Below, in pieces: positions 1 through 11,600 of a stretch of 64,000 nucleotides of DNA (position 1 is its first letter; the number at the start of each line of letters is the position of its first letter). The notes beneath the pieces were generated by a model. That model did not search any database, had not been told where the DNA came from, and was given only the letters and a program-made list of their open reading frames with translations. Origin of the DNA: Owenia fusiformis (lineage: Eukaryota; Annelida; Polychaeta; Sabellida; Oweniidae); assembly GCA_903813345.2 (NCBI GenBank), contig CAIIXF020000011.1:16847754-16911753 (forward strand). The letters are read 5' to 3'. Position numbers and translations under genes: made by a program.

Positions 1-2
1 TT

Positions 3-569
3 ATCAAATGCTATGAATGCCCGGATGAAAAAGCCAACGCTGATTGGATGGCAAGAATTTTCAAAAGTAATCGAGAATTTTACGGTGGCGATAAAAACGT
101 TACTGGTTGGATCAACGTTTTCTTTCCGTATGTGGGCTACAATACCTTAGAGCCGAACGAAATGGCCAAGGTGGCTTATTGTGTTAATCGATCCAGAAGC
201 ACCTACGTGGACAGTGATGATGATTTAGACACTTTTGATATTGTTGAAAATACTGCAAATGTTGAACTTCCAGACAATGTCGCATATGATAATAAAACGG
301 GTGATACAGATTCAGATGAAGACAGCGTTCTATCATACGCAACGGATCACGAGTCATTCCAGCAGACGGCGCTTTACCCAAAAGCAATTTCAACTGCCCC
401 ATTTACATTGAACGAAATGGGAACATTAACCAAGATGGCGTTTAATGGCGGACCGTGCTGCGTAACTGAGCAGACTGTTCAAATCGAAGGAGGTCCTACT
501 CAGATAGGGACCCTACATGTACCGTTTGGTTGGTCCGTTGTGACAGACAAGCCATCTAAACATGGTTGA
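3..569 (+). CDS. DUF4419-type protein, C-terminal exon (5' partial)
   Basis: The reading frame is open from base 3 at the window edge to a TGA at 567-569, so the gene continues to the left. The segment reading W-x-x-I-F-K, then GG and GWINVFFPY, with PFGW near the end, matches the pattern of DUF4419 proteins, a family of unknown biochemical function found in fungi, cnidarians, molluscs and others. Between these blocks lies an acidic stretch (about residues 55-105 from the first Met) rich in Asp, Glu and Ser, which looks like a low-complexity insertion. The first in-frame Met at 48 is inside the conserved block, so it is not the true start. The first AATAAA after the stop is at about 964. The family call rests on remembered motif shape only. 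Confidence 0.62.
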   Translation: MKCYECPDEKANADWMARIFKSNREFYGGDKNVTGWINVFFPYVGYNTLEPNEMAKVAYCVNRSRSTYVDSDDDLDTFDIVENTANVELPDNVAYDNKTGDTDSDEDSVLSYATDHESFQQTALYPKAISTAPFTLNEMGTLTKMAFNGGPCCVTEQTVQIEGGPTQIGTLHVPFGWSVVTDKPSKHG

Positions 570-2324
570 TGACCTCTCACTGAAATGTTGATATAAATGT
601 GGTCGGCCCTAACTAAACTGATGTACTGCAGATTTAAAAGTGTAAAAATTATAGGCGATTGAAATAATCTCAGTTTTGTTGCTGTTCTTCATTTTGCCTG
701 TCAAATTCAGATAAAAGTTAAAGGCAGAATCAGATCTATAGTGGGTGACAAAATTACAAGCGACTTTTATAATTTACCTACCAATCTCTTCCTTACAAAT
801 ACAATATCTCCCAAAAGATTCACAATATGTTATAAATTAGTGAAGTTATTAATGATTCAAAGTGCAAAAATGGGTGGAAATGTTTAAATCCTCCCAAATA
901 ATAAGAAATTACCATTCTTATAGAAAAAGAATACATTATTGTAAAAATCTTTAGTTTTCCTTGAATAAACTATGCATTTTTGTGATTTTTAGAAAATAGA
1001 CATGAGCGGAATGACATGAGCCAAAAATATTCTAAAATTGAGACAATTTTTTGTTTAGCCTGCTCGCTATATCTGATTCTCTCTTTAACAAGGCATTAAC
1101 ATGACAAACTATCACCACATTAAAAGTTACTGCCAAACGGAACTTGTTTCAGACGCCGAACGTAGACCGCCAAACACCGTCCAAAAGTACCTAAACTAAA
1201 AATATAGTTACACGATATTCCACGTAGCAGTGTATAATGTGTTGTTCTCATGATAAAAAAAAGTCATACTAAACTATGAAAAAATCTGCCTGCGGTTATT
1301 TTGGCCGTGATTATGTGATTCCTGTTTGCAGTCACAATATTGGGCAAAAAATAAACGGGACCATCATCCACTATAGATATTGACTACTACGGCACTACCT
1401 TCATCCTTATGCAATTTATATTCGATGTGAAAGATGAATGCATTTGTGAACAAGAACAACCTCTAGTCACTTTTCTATGGGCGAATAATAAGCAATAAAT
1501 TCAGACGTAAATTGGTAAAGATAACAAGAACTGTCAAAAAGCTTTGCTCTTGACTTATTTATCTGCATAAATTGATTTGTTGTTCAAGATTTGAAACGTG
1601 TTATTTACTTGGATTAAATAAGTCAGAGACAGAAAATTATTATAAAATCAATGGCGTTGTATAATCGCATTTTAGAATATCAGAGTGAATAGATGAGAAA
1701 TTCGTGTTATGTTTAAAGTGATCAACTGTTCATTGAAGAGTTGTAACTTGAATACACGATAATGACGTAGCAAGAGATTCACACATGGCTAGGCAAAGTG
1801 TCCGATTCCAGTCAATCCGAACACAGTGTTTCATATAACTGCACTACATTATAAAACCAATGACCCGAACAAGGTCACTCTTTGAATCGTTGTCAAGGTG
1901 GCAACTTGACTCTACATACTGAAATTGATGCTTTGCCAACTTGAGCTAGCTAGTGATATAATAAATTAATTTATCGCTAACGACCAATAATACCTTCATA
2001 TAGTTTAGATTAGCTCCTATTCCCACTTTTTTAACACACCCTCCTTTATATCGAGGAATATGTATGAAAAGAAAAAACTAGTTTCTACATTGTGAATCAA
2101 GGGGGGAGGGGTAGCATAAACGACAAGCTCGCTTTTATTAAACAAACTTGCTAATGATATTATTATTATTATTATTATATATTAAATAAACACGAATGTA
2201 TTATGTTCCGTTATAATTAGCAACTGAGAAGATCAAGGAAAGGGACACAAACAAAACCTTTGCAAAATCAAGAATTCCTTCATTCTATTATTTTGGTTGC
2301 AGTAATATTCTAATTCCCATGATA
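570..2324. other. Intergenic, no gene seen
   Basis: AT-rich DNA after the DUF4419 stop. The first few hundred bases are probably its 3' UTR, with AATAAA at about 964-969. A short ATT-repeat microsatellite lies at about 2157-2180. I saw no coding-like frame on either strand. Confidence 0.5.
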
Positions 2325-2454
2325 TCATTGGCTGTATTTCTTTATAGCTGCGTGCAATTTCGCAATATCATTCCAGACTCCAGATGGCCCTGGTGTAAAA
2401 TCGTCTAGAAATATATAGTCTTGATCTGATTGACTTGTCTCATCATATCTAAAC
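2325..2454 (-). CDS. Possible terminal exon, unrecognised
   Basis: On the minus strand an acceptor-like TGGCAG is followed by a phase-2 frame of 42 codons ending in TGA (complement of 2325-2327). The peptide is protein-like in composition: it starts FRYDETSQSDQDY, has YIFLDDFTPGPSGVW in the middle and ends in KLHAAIKKYSQ. I do not recognise the family and found no convincing upstream exon, so this may be a terminal exon of an unmodelled gene or a fossil. Confidence 0.22.
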
Positions 2455-2800
2455 CTGCCAATTGAAAAATGATATTACACTAATATTAATGTTGCATCGA
2501 TCGTTATGAGACTTTTGGGATTCTGCCTTTCTTTTAAAGGTACAAATGAGTGCCATAAGAATCAGAAATGATGCTTGGCATGCCTAGTTCGTACGTACAG
2601 GGATGGCCAAAAAATTGAAACATTTTTATACATACATATTTTTATCAATAACATTTTCACAAGTAATCATTTTACCACTACCTGAATGTTTGTGAATTGA
2701 AAATGTTCCGATTTTTATTGGTCCACCATGTACATGAATATTACCTACACCACACTGAGCTACATACTCTGCTACATAAACTGAGTATGTAGCACTTACA

Positions 2801-2816
2801 TGGGGGGGGGGGGGCA
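2801..2816. repeat. Poly-G run
   Basis: An interrupted-free run of about 13 G. Similar G runs occur at about 27211-27230, 43312-43324 and 63649-63660. They are simple sequence and can cause assembly or length errors. Confidence 0.8.
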
Positions 2817-3310
2817 GAGGGGCGTCGGAGACTATAGTGCAAGACAAAATATACTTGAGGAGTCAATAGGTTTAATAGCATAGCTAGTGTTCCCTGATAA
2901 GTGTTTCTGAAATGACCATCCATCAACAAGATGACCATAATACTATACCCCTAAATACCTGTAGGACTAAATACCATTCGTCCTATGTATAATTCAAGCT
3001 AAGGGAACATCACTGAACTCACTCCCAGATCAAAGTACCTTGATATTGGCAAATATGCCATGGACATCAACTCGAGACAAACTTATTGTAATGGGTTCTC
3101 GTTATGATAACATATCAGAATCATATTGCATTAGTACCAAGCGACTTAGTATGGTTGAATTGCTAAGAACCTTTTAGCCTTTAGTGATTATCATCCTGTT
3201 TCTGATATATACACCCATTCAAAGCTTTATGGAGCACGAGTTTAATGGAACTAATATCTTAGAGTATCAGAATTAAGGATGCTCGTTGGTCATAGCTAAA
3301 GATAACGCTG

Positions 3311-3927
3311 TGTAAAATGTAATGCATTGTGGTTAGAAGTGTAATTCATTGTGGGTGAAAGTGTAATTCATTGTGGGTGAAAGTGTAATGCATTGTGGTG
3401 AAAGTGTATTGCATTGAACATAGCAGTGAAAAGTGAAATGCATTGTGGTTGAAAGTGAAAATCATTGTGGTGGAAAGTGTAATGCATTGTACATATCAGT
3501 GAAAAGTGTAATGCATTGTGGTTGAAAAAGTAATGTATTGTGGTTGAAAATGTAATGCATCGTGGTGAAAAGTGTAATGCATTGTGGTGGAAGTGTAATG
3601 CATTGTGGTGGAAGTGTAATGCATTGTGGTGGAAGTGTAATGCATTGTGGTGGAAAATGTAATGAATTGTGGTTGAAATAGTAATTTATTGTAGTTGAAA
3701 ATGTAATGCATTGTGGTGGTAAGTGAAGTAATGCATTGTGGTGAAAAGTGTAATGCATGGGGATGGAAAGTGTATTGCATTGTGGTGAAAAGTGTAATGC
3801 ATTGTGGTGGAAGTGTAATGCATTGTGGTGGAAATGTAATGCATTGTGGTGAAAAGTGTAATGCATGGGGATGGAAAGTGTATTGCATTGTGGTGAAAAG
3901 TGTAATGCATTGTACTGCATTGTGTTG
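3311..3927. repeat. Minisatellite of ~19-21 bp units
   Basis: About 30 imperfect head-to-tail copies of a unit close to GTAATGCATTGTGGTGGAA, with variants carrying GTTGAAA, GTGAAAA or GGGATGGAAA. A higher-order pattern is visible: a block containing ATGCATGGGGATGGAAAGTG appears twice near 3761 and 3865. All long open frames here are products of the repeat and not genes. Confidence 0.95.
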
Positions 3928-4043
3928 GAGACTCCTATACTTCTTTTTTTACTGAGAAATAGTCATATCTAAAAGAAGGTTAGTAATAAGTTAATAGCTA
4001 GAAGGGGACCAAAACTAACTATCTAGAAAAGACAACCTTACTT

Positions 4044-4190
4044 TTATTTATTTCCCATGGCCTTTTGAATCTCGTCTTGCTTCTTGTTTGCTGTCGGGTA
4101 CCATCTCTTGCTAAGCCTTGTAATTTCGGAAAATCGATCAAAATAACGAAAATCATCAAACGGTACGCGGCTTTTAAGAATACAAGATCC
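4044..4190 (-). CDS. Possible terminal exon, unrecognised
   Basis: A minus-strand frame of about 48 codons ends in TAA (complement of 4044-4046). The peptide contains SRVPFDDFRYFDRFSEI and RWYPTANKKQDEI, which looks like real protein rather than random sequence. No family is recognised. An overlapping frame starting with ATG near 4184 is hydrophobic and less convincing. It could be the last exon of an unmodelled gene or a decayed copy. Confidence 0.2.
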   Translation of the reverse strand, partial: GSCILKSRVPFDDFRYFDRFSEITRLSKRWYPTANKKQDEIQKAMGNK

Positions 4191-4897
4191 ATTTTAAGCT
4201 CCTATGTTACGATTTGATCAGATTTCCCTCTAGTCAGTGCACAACATGTTCAATGTAACCGTATCTTTTATGGGGCAATTTTAACTACTTTTAGCTCGGT
4301 TCTTTGGTCTTGATTGGGATCCCTTGCTTTAGATTCTGCTTTGTTGAACTATTAAGTATTAATGACGCATCCAAAAATTAAACTTAAAATGAAAAACCGT
4401 GATTGCGAAAAAATGATCTCAGTTCTAAATTATCTAGTTTTAAATTCCGAATTCCATGTGTTCCACTTTCGAAGAAAACTATATTCAAGTCCGGAGTTGG
4501 TTTTTATGCTGTTTAGAAAGATCTTATTTCAAGTGGTTTTTATTGAACCTTGGAAGTAAACTATTTTATGAGTGTTTTTATTTCGCACTATGTGGTTAAC
4601 CGGGTAAACCGATACTGACATATTTTTATCATTAATCCAATGATCGTTCAAAGATGTTTTCTTAATGGCGCAATAGCTTGGATGTTATCGTCAAAACCAC
4701 ACTTCAGACATAGCAACATCTTTTATTGCTTTTTCGTAATTCAGAAATTAAAACTTCAATATTTCACAACAGATGTATCATGTAGACCTCCTGCGAATTA
4801 CGATATTATGCTATTGCAGCTATGCCTGATCAGAAGTCACCGAAATAGTGCAAATAATGATTTATCCCATACTGTACGTACTTGGACGTGTTACTTG

Positions 4898-5014
4898 CAG
4901 TTATGTCCCTATCATTGAATATATGCCTAGGGTCTGTCACCAATATAGCCCGAGCTTGCAAGGGTTATATTACGACAGATCGAAGGCATATATTCAATGA
5001 TACGGACATAACTG
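4898..5014. repeat. Foldback element, 117 bp
   Basis: The left arm 4898-4927 and right arm 4985-5014 are reverse complements with one mismatch in 30. The interior also pairs (AATATAGCCC against GGGTTATATT, GTCTGTC against GACAGA). Almost the whole element can fold as one hairpin, as in a MITE. Confidence 0.85.
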
Positions 5015-5143
5015 TTGTATTACATACTTTTATATCATGGCTACGTTATATCAATGACGCCACGTGTCTGTGTGCGAGTGAAATTAGGAAGAAATGAAAC
5101 ATGACGTCCCGATGACGTCATAAGATTGTCATGGTCAAAGGTT

Positions 5144-5935
5144 TGGCAGTGACTGCGACTGCGACCTATTCATTAACAAATCGCAGTCTGCGATGTCCAT
5201 GCGACCAGTCGCAGTGATTACCACGTGGACGTGCTTGTACACGTGTTAGTTATCCTTTCGAGAACTTCTTGTATCATTTCGTAAACTTTTATAATAGTTA
5301 ACCCTAGGCATGTGACATCGCAAAATAAGGTCCACATTATCGTTTATTTGAAGAGGATCTGTACGATCTCTAAGTACGCGTTCTCTACGCAGAGCATTAC
5401 GGTTGAAATTAACCATCGGTTGCGCCATTTCGAACGAATAAACGCTTCCAACAGACGATTAACGTGTCATGCAAGATTGACAATATGGATACTGAGTGGG
5501 CACAGCCACGTGGGTCAAAATCCAAAACCACGTGTAACGCACAATCACTGCGACCGGTCGCACGGTGAAGTACTTGAAAATACAAGCCGAAAACTAGCTG
5601 TTTTTGGTAGCATCAAAAACATGTTAAACATAATGCATATGCTCTGCAATTTTAATATAACATGGATCGAATATCGAACTATACGTCCTAGAATTTCTAT
5701 ATAATTTCATAAAGAAATTCAACTAATTTAAGACATTTTTCGTGAACTAAAATCACTGCGACTGGGTACCACCGGTCGCTTAAATTTGGGCCATTTTAGG
5801 GGTATTTCATTGCGACGTCGCAGAAAATTCTACCGATCGCAGTCGCACGAGATTGATGAATAGGACGTAATCGCTAAAAGGGCCCTTGCGACATCGCAGG
5901 CTTGCGACGTGCTTGCGATAGCTTGATGAATGACC
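5144..5935. repeat. GCGAC/GTCGC palindrome-rich element with inverted ends
   Basis: Many short GCGAC, TCGCA and GTCGC motifs in both orientations. ACCAGTCGCAGTGATT at 5204-5219 is matched in reverse by AATCACTGCGACT at 5751-5763. CCTATTCAT near 5165 is matched by ATGAATAGG near 5857. A further copy of the motif lies near 5544-5562. This looks like nested inverted-repeat transposons; boundaries are not clear. Confidence 0.6.
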
Positions 5936-6045
5936 CCTCTGGAATATATAGCCGACCTTCAGCTCCATTGACTTCAATACAAATGCTTCGCTGGGTATGT
6001 AATACAGGTACATAAAGCAGGTTTGTAAAAACTTATATTTTCATC

Positions 6046-6106
6046 AGCGGGCAGATATAGCTTTACGTCCCGCTCCGAGCGGGCAGGTATAATATATCTG
6101 CCCGCT
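6046..6106. repeat. Hairpin, arms AGCGGGCAGATATA
   Basis: Perfect 14-bp arms at 6046-6059 and 6093-6106, with more inverted GCGGG/CCCGC inside. Confidence 0.75.
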
Positions 6107-6311
6107 ACGTCATAATCGCCGCTCGCATATTGGTTACTTTTTTGTAACGTTCACAAAATAATTGTAAACGAGAATTGAGAAAAACGCAGACAATCGCGAT
6201 CTGTTTGATGGTTTAAAGAAGGGAAGGAGCATCCGGTTAATTAAAAATTAGAGAAAATAAATGTGGGAATATCTGAAAGAACAGTTATATACGCCCGTAG
6301 TCGATTCCTTT

Positions 6312-6373
6312 GGCCAATATAATATATCTACCCTCGGGACCTACAGCCTTTGGGCAGATATATTATATTGGCC
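6312..6373. repeat. Hairpin, 22-bp arms
   Basis: Arms 6312-6333 and 6352-6373 are reverse complements with one mismatch. They share the GGGCAGATATA core with the hairpin at 6046-6106, so the two are probably the same family. Confidence 0.78.
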
Positions 6374-7046
6374 TCGGGATAATCCCAATATCCTGAACCT
6401 CATATAGGATAACCTCTATTTATTTAGACACGGATTAAGATAAAGCGTTTTTAACTCTAGGTTACCCGGTCAAAACGATTCTTATGAAATGCTATAATTT
6501 TTCATTCTTTCAAATGCAGATGTTGAGACCTGTTAGCAATGAAATCCCATATGTGTAGAAATGCTCATAGTCCCAAAGTCAGGATAAGATGCAGTTAACT
6601 GATTACGATTGCACTCTATCACATTCGCAGCTTTTGAAGGTTGACTTAGACGCAGTTGTTTCTGGATGCATATTTTATTTTCGATTCAATTTATATATTT
6701 TCTCCTATCACAGAAAGGCGGTTCTAGAAATCAAGGGTGATTTGCAAACGTTTTATTCAAAAAATAAATATCTGATCTTGCGCGTAAAAAAGGCCCCATA
6801 AAAATTTCGACATTTTTACCCGCTTGCTTTAGAATAGACACAAAATTAATCACAAAGTTCAGTATTCTACCGTCACCCAGTTTATTTTTCGAAGGGCAAA
6901 TTATGGGCCGTAAAATGTTGTGGGTCCATCTTTTTTATCACCACCACTGTATAACTGAATGTTTTTGTTTGAAAAAACCTTCACAATAGTGTTCTATTTG
7001 TATGAAATATTTCAAAATCTAGAACATTGTGAAAAACGCGACACGA

Positions 7047-7494
7047 TTTCAAAATAATTATTGCCAGGGCATTAAAATGTCTGGACGACTTACAAAAATT
7101 GTTGTTACTTGTTGAATTATACTGTCCTTCTAGGTACAGTAAGAGTCAATTTCAGGCCAATTTCAAAATAATTATTACCAGGGCATTAAAATGTCTAGAC
7201 GACTTACAAAAATTGTTGTTACTTGTTGAATTATACTGTCCTTTTAGGTACAGTAAGAGTCAATTTCAGGCCAATTTCAAAATAATTATTGCCAGGGCAT
7301 TAAAATGTCTAGACGACTTACAAAAATTGTTGTTACTTGTTGAATTATACTGTCCTTTTAGGTACAGTAAGAGTCAATTTCAGGCCAATTTCAAAATAAT
7401 TATTACCAGAGCATTAAAATGTCTGGACGACTTACAAAAATTGTTGTTACTTGTTGAATTATACTGTCCTTCTAGGTACAGTAAGAGTCAATTT
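7047..7494. repeat. Tandem repeat, 114-bp period, ~3.9 copies
   Basis: Four copies of a 114-bp unit with a few differences each. As 114 is divisible by three, one frame stays open for 145 codons (7099-7536), encoding a 38-residue repeat. No start context, splice signal or homology supports coding, so this is treated as repeat DNA. Confidence 0.9.
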
Positions 7495-7776
7495 CCCTAC
7501 CTATATTGCATTAGCATTTTTAACACCATATGCTAATCCAGCAAGCGTCTAAGGCAAGGGAAAGTTGTAAAGATTTATTTCAGTATACGACATCTAAATG
7601 AAATAGCTTGCTGCCAACAATATGCGAGTTGTGATTACAAGATTTATTGAATGTTCAATGATCTAATTGATCTAAATTCAATATTCTTTATTACAAATGT
7701 CAAATGATAGCAATAAAGATCATTAAAAATGTCAAGTTTTTGTCTTATGGTCAAATTATAGACTTTGACTGTTAAA

Positions 7777-7984
7777 CCCCAGTCACATTTGCTCTACGAC
7801 TGTCTTACGGCTGTCGTAGCTACATAAAATCGATATAGAAACTTTTTTGGTACTGCTTATCCATATAATCTACGAGGTGATATTGATATCTGCAGGAAAA
7901 GCAAATTTTATGCTGCGTATTATTCTCGATTTTGGGAAGATGCTGCCGCCGTATATGGTTGCCATAGATCAAATGTGACTGGGG
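7777..7984. mobile_element. MITE, CCCCAGTCACATTT family, 208 bp
   Basis: The element starts CCCCAGTCACATTT and ends with its reverse complement (AAATGTGACTGGGG). It has no coding capacity. Related copies are at 35113-35604, 41264-41694 and, degenerate, 19888-20033. Confidence 0.75.
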
Positions 7985-8375
7985 CATAAGGATCTAAACG
8001 GGGGGACATATCTTCCAAAATGCAGTCCTTCAAAAATGTTTTAGGGCGACCTCTATCTCATTTACAGATTGCCAAATGCAAATTGCAGAAAAGTAATCTA
8101 AATGGAAGAGGACTTACAGTACTCTATAGGAGGATAGATAGATGTCAGTAGTGAATTTGACGGGGCTTGACTTCTACATGTTATAGACTTAAGTCTTTTA
8201 AGGATATTGGGGTAAGTCGCCTTGCCCCATATACGAATGAGTCGACGGAAGTAGTAATCACTGCTCAAGCTGCTAGACTTCGCAATGTTTATCAAAACAA
8301 CTTGCAATTTTTCAAAAACTGAACTTATATCGTGGTACCGTAAAACTGGTTTGTTAGTCTACAGAAAATGTGATG

Positions 8376-8603
8376 TACATCTCTCCTCCATAAGTTTGGC
8401 AACCTTAGCTCCCTCATTGAACTACGTGTTAAAGCCTCTTTACGTTTGGATTTTTATTTACTTAACCGGCGATGAAATAACTTAAATTATTGATGGAAAC
8501 GTAACTTGACTTTATTTACAATACTTCCAAATTCTATCAATTTTTTCCTCAATTACAATAGGTCGAAAATTGATGATAAATTTGATGAATTTTTGATGCC
8601 GAT
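8376..8603. mobile_element. Solo arm of TA-flanked TIR element
   Basis: The sequence from CTCCTCCATAAGTTTGGCAACC through the GGTCGAAAATTGATGATAAATTTGATG block closely matches the left arm of the intact element at 37363-38238. No partner arm follows, so this is a truncated copy. Confidence 0.75.
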
Positions 8604-11600
8604 GCGACAATCATCTGCCACAATTATGACGACAATTCTTGCAAATTATGTTCTCAGAATATTTTCTAACAGTTCTGTTGCATTTATCAAACATCTAAGG
8701 ATCTTCCTAATACATGTACATTTCAGGAGGGTTTCTTTGGATTCTTTTTCCAGTAGGATATCTATCTGATCTTTTGGGAAAGACCCCCCCCCTATGCTTG
8801 GCTCCATCGACATTTGGGCTATTTGGCGGGAATTTATCATTGCCAAAAAGTCAACATTTGATGATTTTAATAGCTTCGAGAGGTTCTATGCATGCTTGCA
8901 ATATTTGTGCACCAACTGTCAAGACACGGTTCTTTTGATTTTAATTACAGATACGACTTCTAAAAACTTTTTAACTTCCTTCCACTACAATTTAATATAA
9001 TATTAATGCACTGTGATTTTATCCGGGATTCGGCTGCAATCCATTTCTCACGCATGCCATCCTTCCTATTTCATTTGTGATCCATTTTTAATATTAAATG
9101 ATAAAGTTTGTCCCAGCATGTAAAGCTTCCCATCGGATCCTGCCAATATACCTATTTGAATTATCATGAATAATGAATGGCATTGTAACTCAAACTCTTA
9201 ATTCATAGCTCGTGAATTTTCATTTCATCAGAACGATCAAATGTAGCAGAATACAAGTATTTTCTGTAGGTTTATATTGCCGACCACCAGTTTTTGCTAC
9301 AGGTATTACTTTTTTATTCTGTTTAGTTCAGTAATCAAATTGGTATGTACTCCAACACCTCAACACGGTTTAATTTGGTATATAACATTTTGGATATCAT
9401 GTTTTTATGTAAAAGATAAGATATTATTGACACCCTGTACAAAGGAAAATTTGGTTCAAAAAGTATTCAAAGAGTTAAAACCCCCAAAAAACAAAATAGA
9501 TTAAAATTAAACCTCTTCCATTCACTGAATACTTTTTAAAATGAACACAAGGGGTCGGCCCACAAAACTTCTTATCTGGTATAAGAGATAATTTGTATAA
9601 TTACAATATTGAGAGACCTAATATATGTCATTTTATTCCAATGTGGTTCGGATAGATGTTCAATTTCATTTTGAACATATGATACCGAGAACAAAAGAAG
9701 TGTCTGATGTGTTTTCTAAAACAATATAGAGAAAAGTATACCAGGTATATTTTTTCAAATCAAATTGCTACCATTCAAAAGATGATCATTAAATTGACGA
9801 TGTGTAAAACTTTCAGATTTCGATACTAATTCTTTGTAATGACATCTCCATATGTGCCAGAATATCGAGTTGGAAGCCTGGGATCCAATGCTCCTCGTCA
9901 GCCAACTGAACATTAATTAACACACATATTTTTAAACATGTAATCACCTTATTTTCTGAGCATTGAACTTCAGTTCCATCTTTGTGCACATTGATTTCAT
10001 GATTTGAATCTAATGACACACTTATTTTATCAATGTAGAATATTGAATCTCTTTATATTATTCCAATCGTGCAATTGGTCGTTTGCACGTGGTTGTTGGT
10101 AACACAAAATATGAATCGTCACATTCTTCTGTTTAATCATCACACTACCCTACCACGTGACCACGTTTAAAAGGGAAACAGGGTACAGCTTAGTTGCAAA
10201 TGGAGGACGTGGGTTTAATTCCATATTTCTGAACGTAAAATACATTTTACATTTATTTCTAGTGTTCTACCAGACATAGAATTGATTCATCAAGCAGTGT
10301 GTAGAATATTGTTGGCAAAAAACCACTATAGGCAAAGATAGATAATAGTGGGCGCAGTGAAGCAAAACACGAATGCAATACACGATACATTTCGGTAAAT
10401 CTATCAACGTACAGGGAGCATGTAAGTTTCCCTTCGAAAATGTTACATTGATATGTAACAAAAAAACCAGTTAACTGTTATTTAAACTGCGTGTCATCGT
10501 GTTATAGGTGGATACGTTTTCTAGTATGTTAGTCAACTGTATTTTTGTGAATTTGAATAAAACATTTTGAATGATCGGTTTTTGAGGACGGTAGTGAATT
10601 AGACCATTCAAGGGGTTCTATAGAAAGATTCTTCACATGTAGTTCAGGCAATTTTAATTATTCTGAGTAGCAGATAGTCATTAATACTGAGAGCGGATAG
10701 TCATTTATCATTAACGTGTTAATATTTAATTTCGTTATTTTATTTCAATTTGATACCTTAGTAACACGTATAATCTAGCCTTCTTGTTAATTTAATGACT
10801 AAAATGCATACGACCTGAAAGCCCGTGTCTAAATCTACAACATAATGTTTACTTTATTTGGATTAGATAACAATTGATGACACCTCCAAAGCATCAACAG
10901 GCGGCCTTTTTAGCATTACTTTCACTGTTTGCAACGTAAATGTACATGATGTCGGGACATAGTATGTCTGTATAATCAGCTTACTTTCTCGCTCCCTGTA
11001 CTATTGAACAATTTACATTCCTTGTACCCTGTATTGATCAACTTTTGCAACTGTGTACCATGTACTATGCCATATCAAATATTTTAAAATCTAAAACGAT
11101 ATTATTTACATTCTTTCTTCAACTATCATATAACTTGGAACATGGACTTCACTATTGCACCACTGAAGTGTAGCGAATAGCAATATTGACTCACTCCGAG
11201 CACCAAACGTATTAACCTTTTGACTAAGCAGTCGATATACTCAAAAGCGACCTGGTTGAACGCCAAAAGATTCGCGCATGCGCGATCGAGGTAGGGTAGT
11301 GTGATTATATACTGCATTGCTCTTTAAGCGTTAAGCTTGATATTGTATAACATAAAATATTGCCGTGGATATAAAGTTGCCGATTGCCGAATGTAAAACA
11401 GAAACGGCAACATAAAATTCGGAAATATAATTAAGTAATTGAAGATCGATCTTAGTGGGCGATAATATGGTAGTTGTCTAACGTGTGTCAACTTACTGTA
11501 ATAGGGTAATTTTCTAACGAGTATCAACTTACTATACTTTAACAAAAATCATAAATAAAATACGATAAAATCGAAGCTTTATTCCCCAGCATTACAATTA

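Noticed and set aside
3462-3955. Several open frames of 70-150 codons
   Set aside because: They are translations of the minisatellite in different frames, with only repeat residues.
7099-7536. 145-codon frame as a gene
   Set aside because: It is fully explained by a 114-bp tandem repeat; no homology or splice support.
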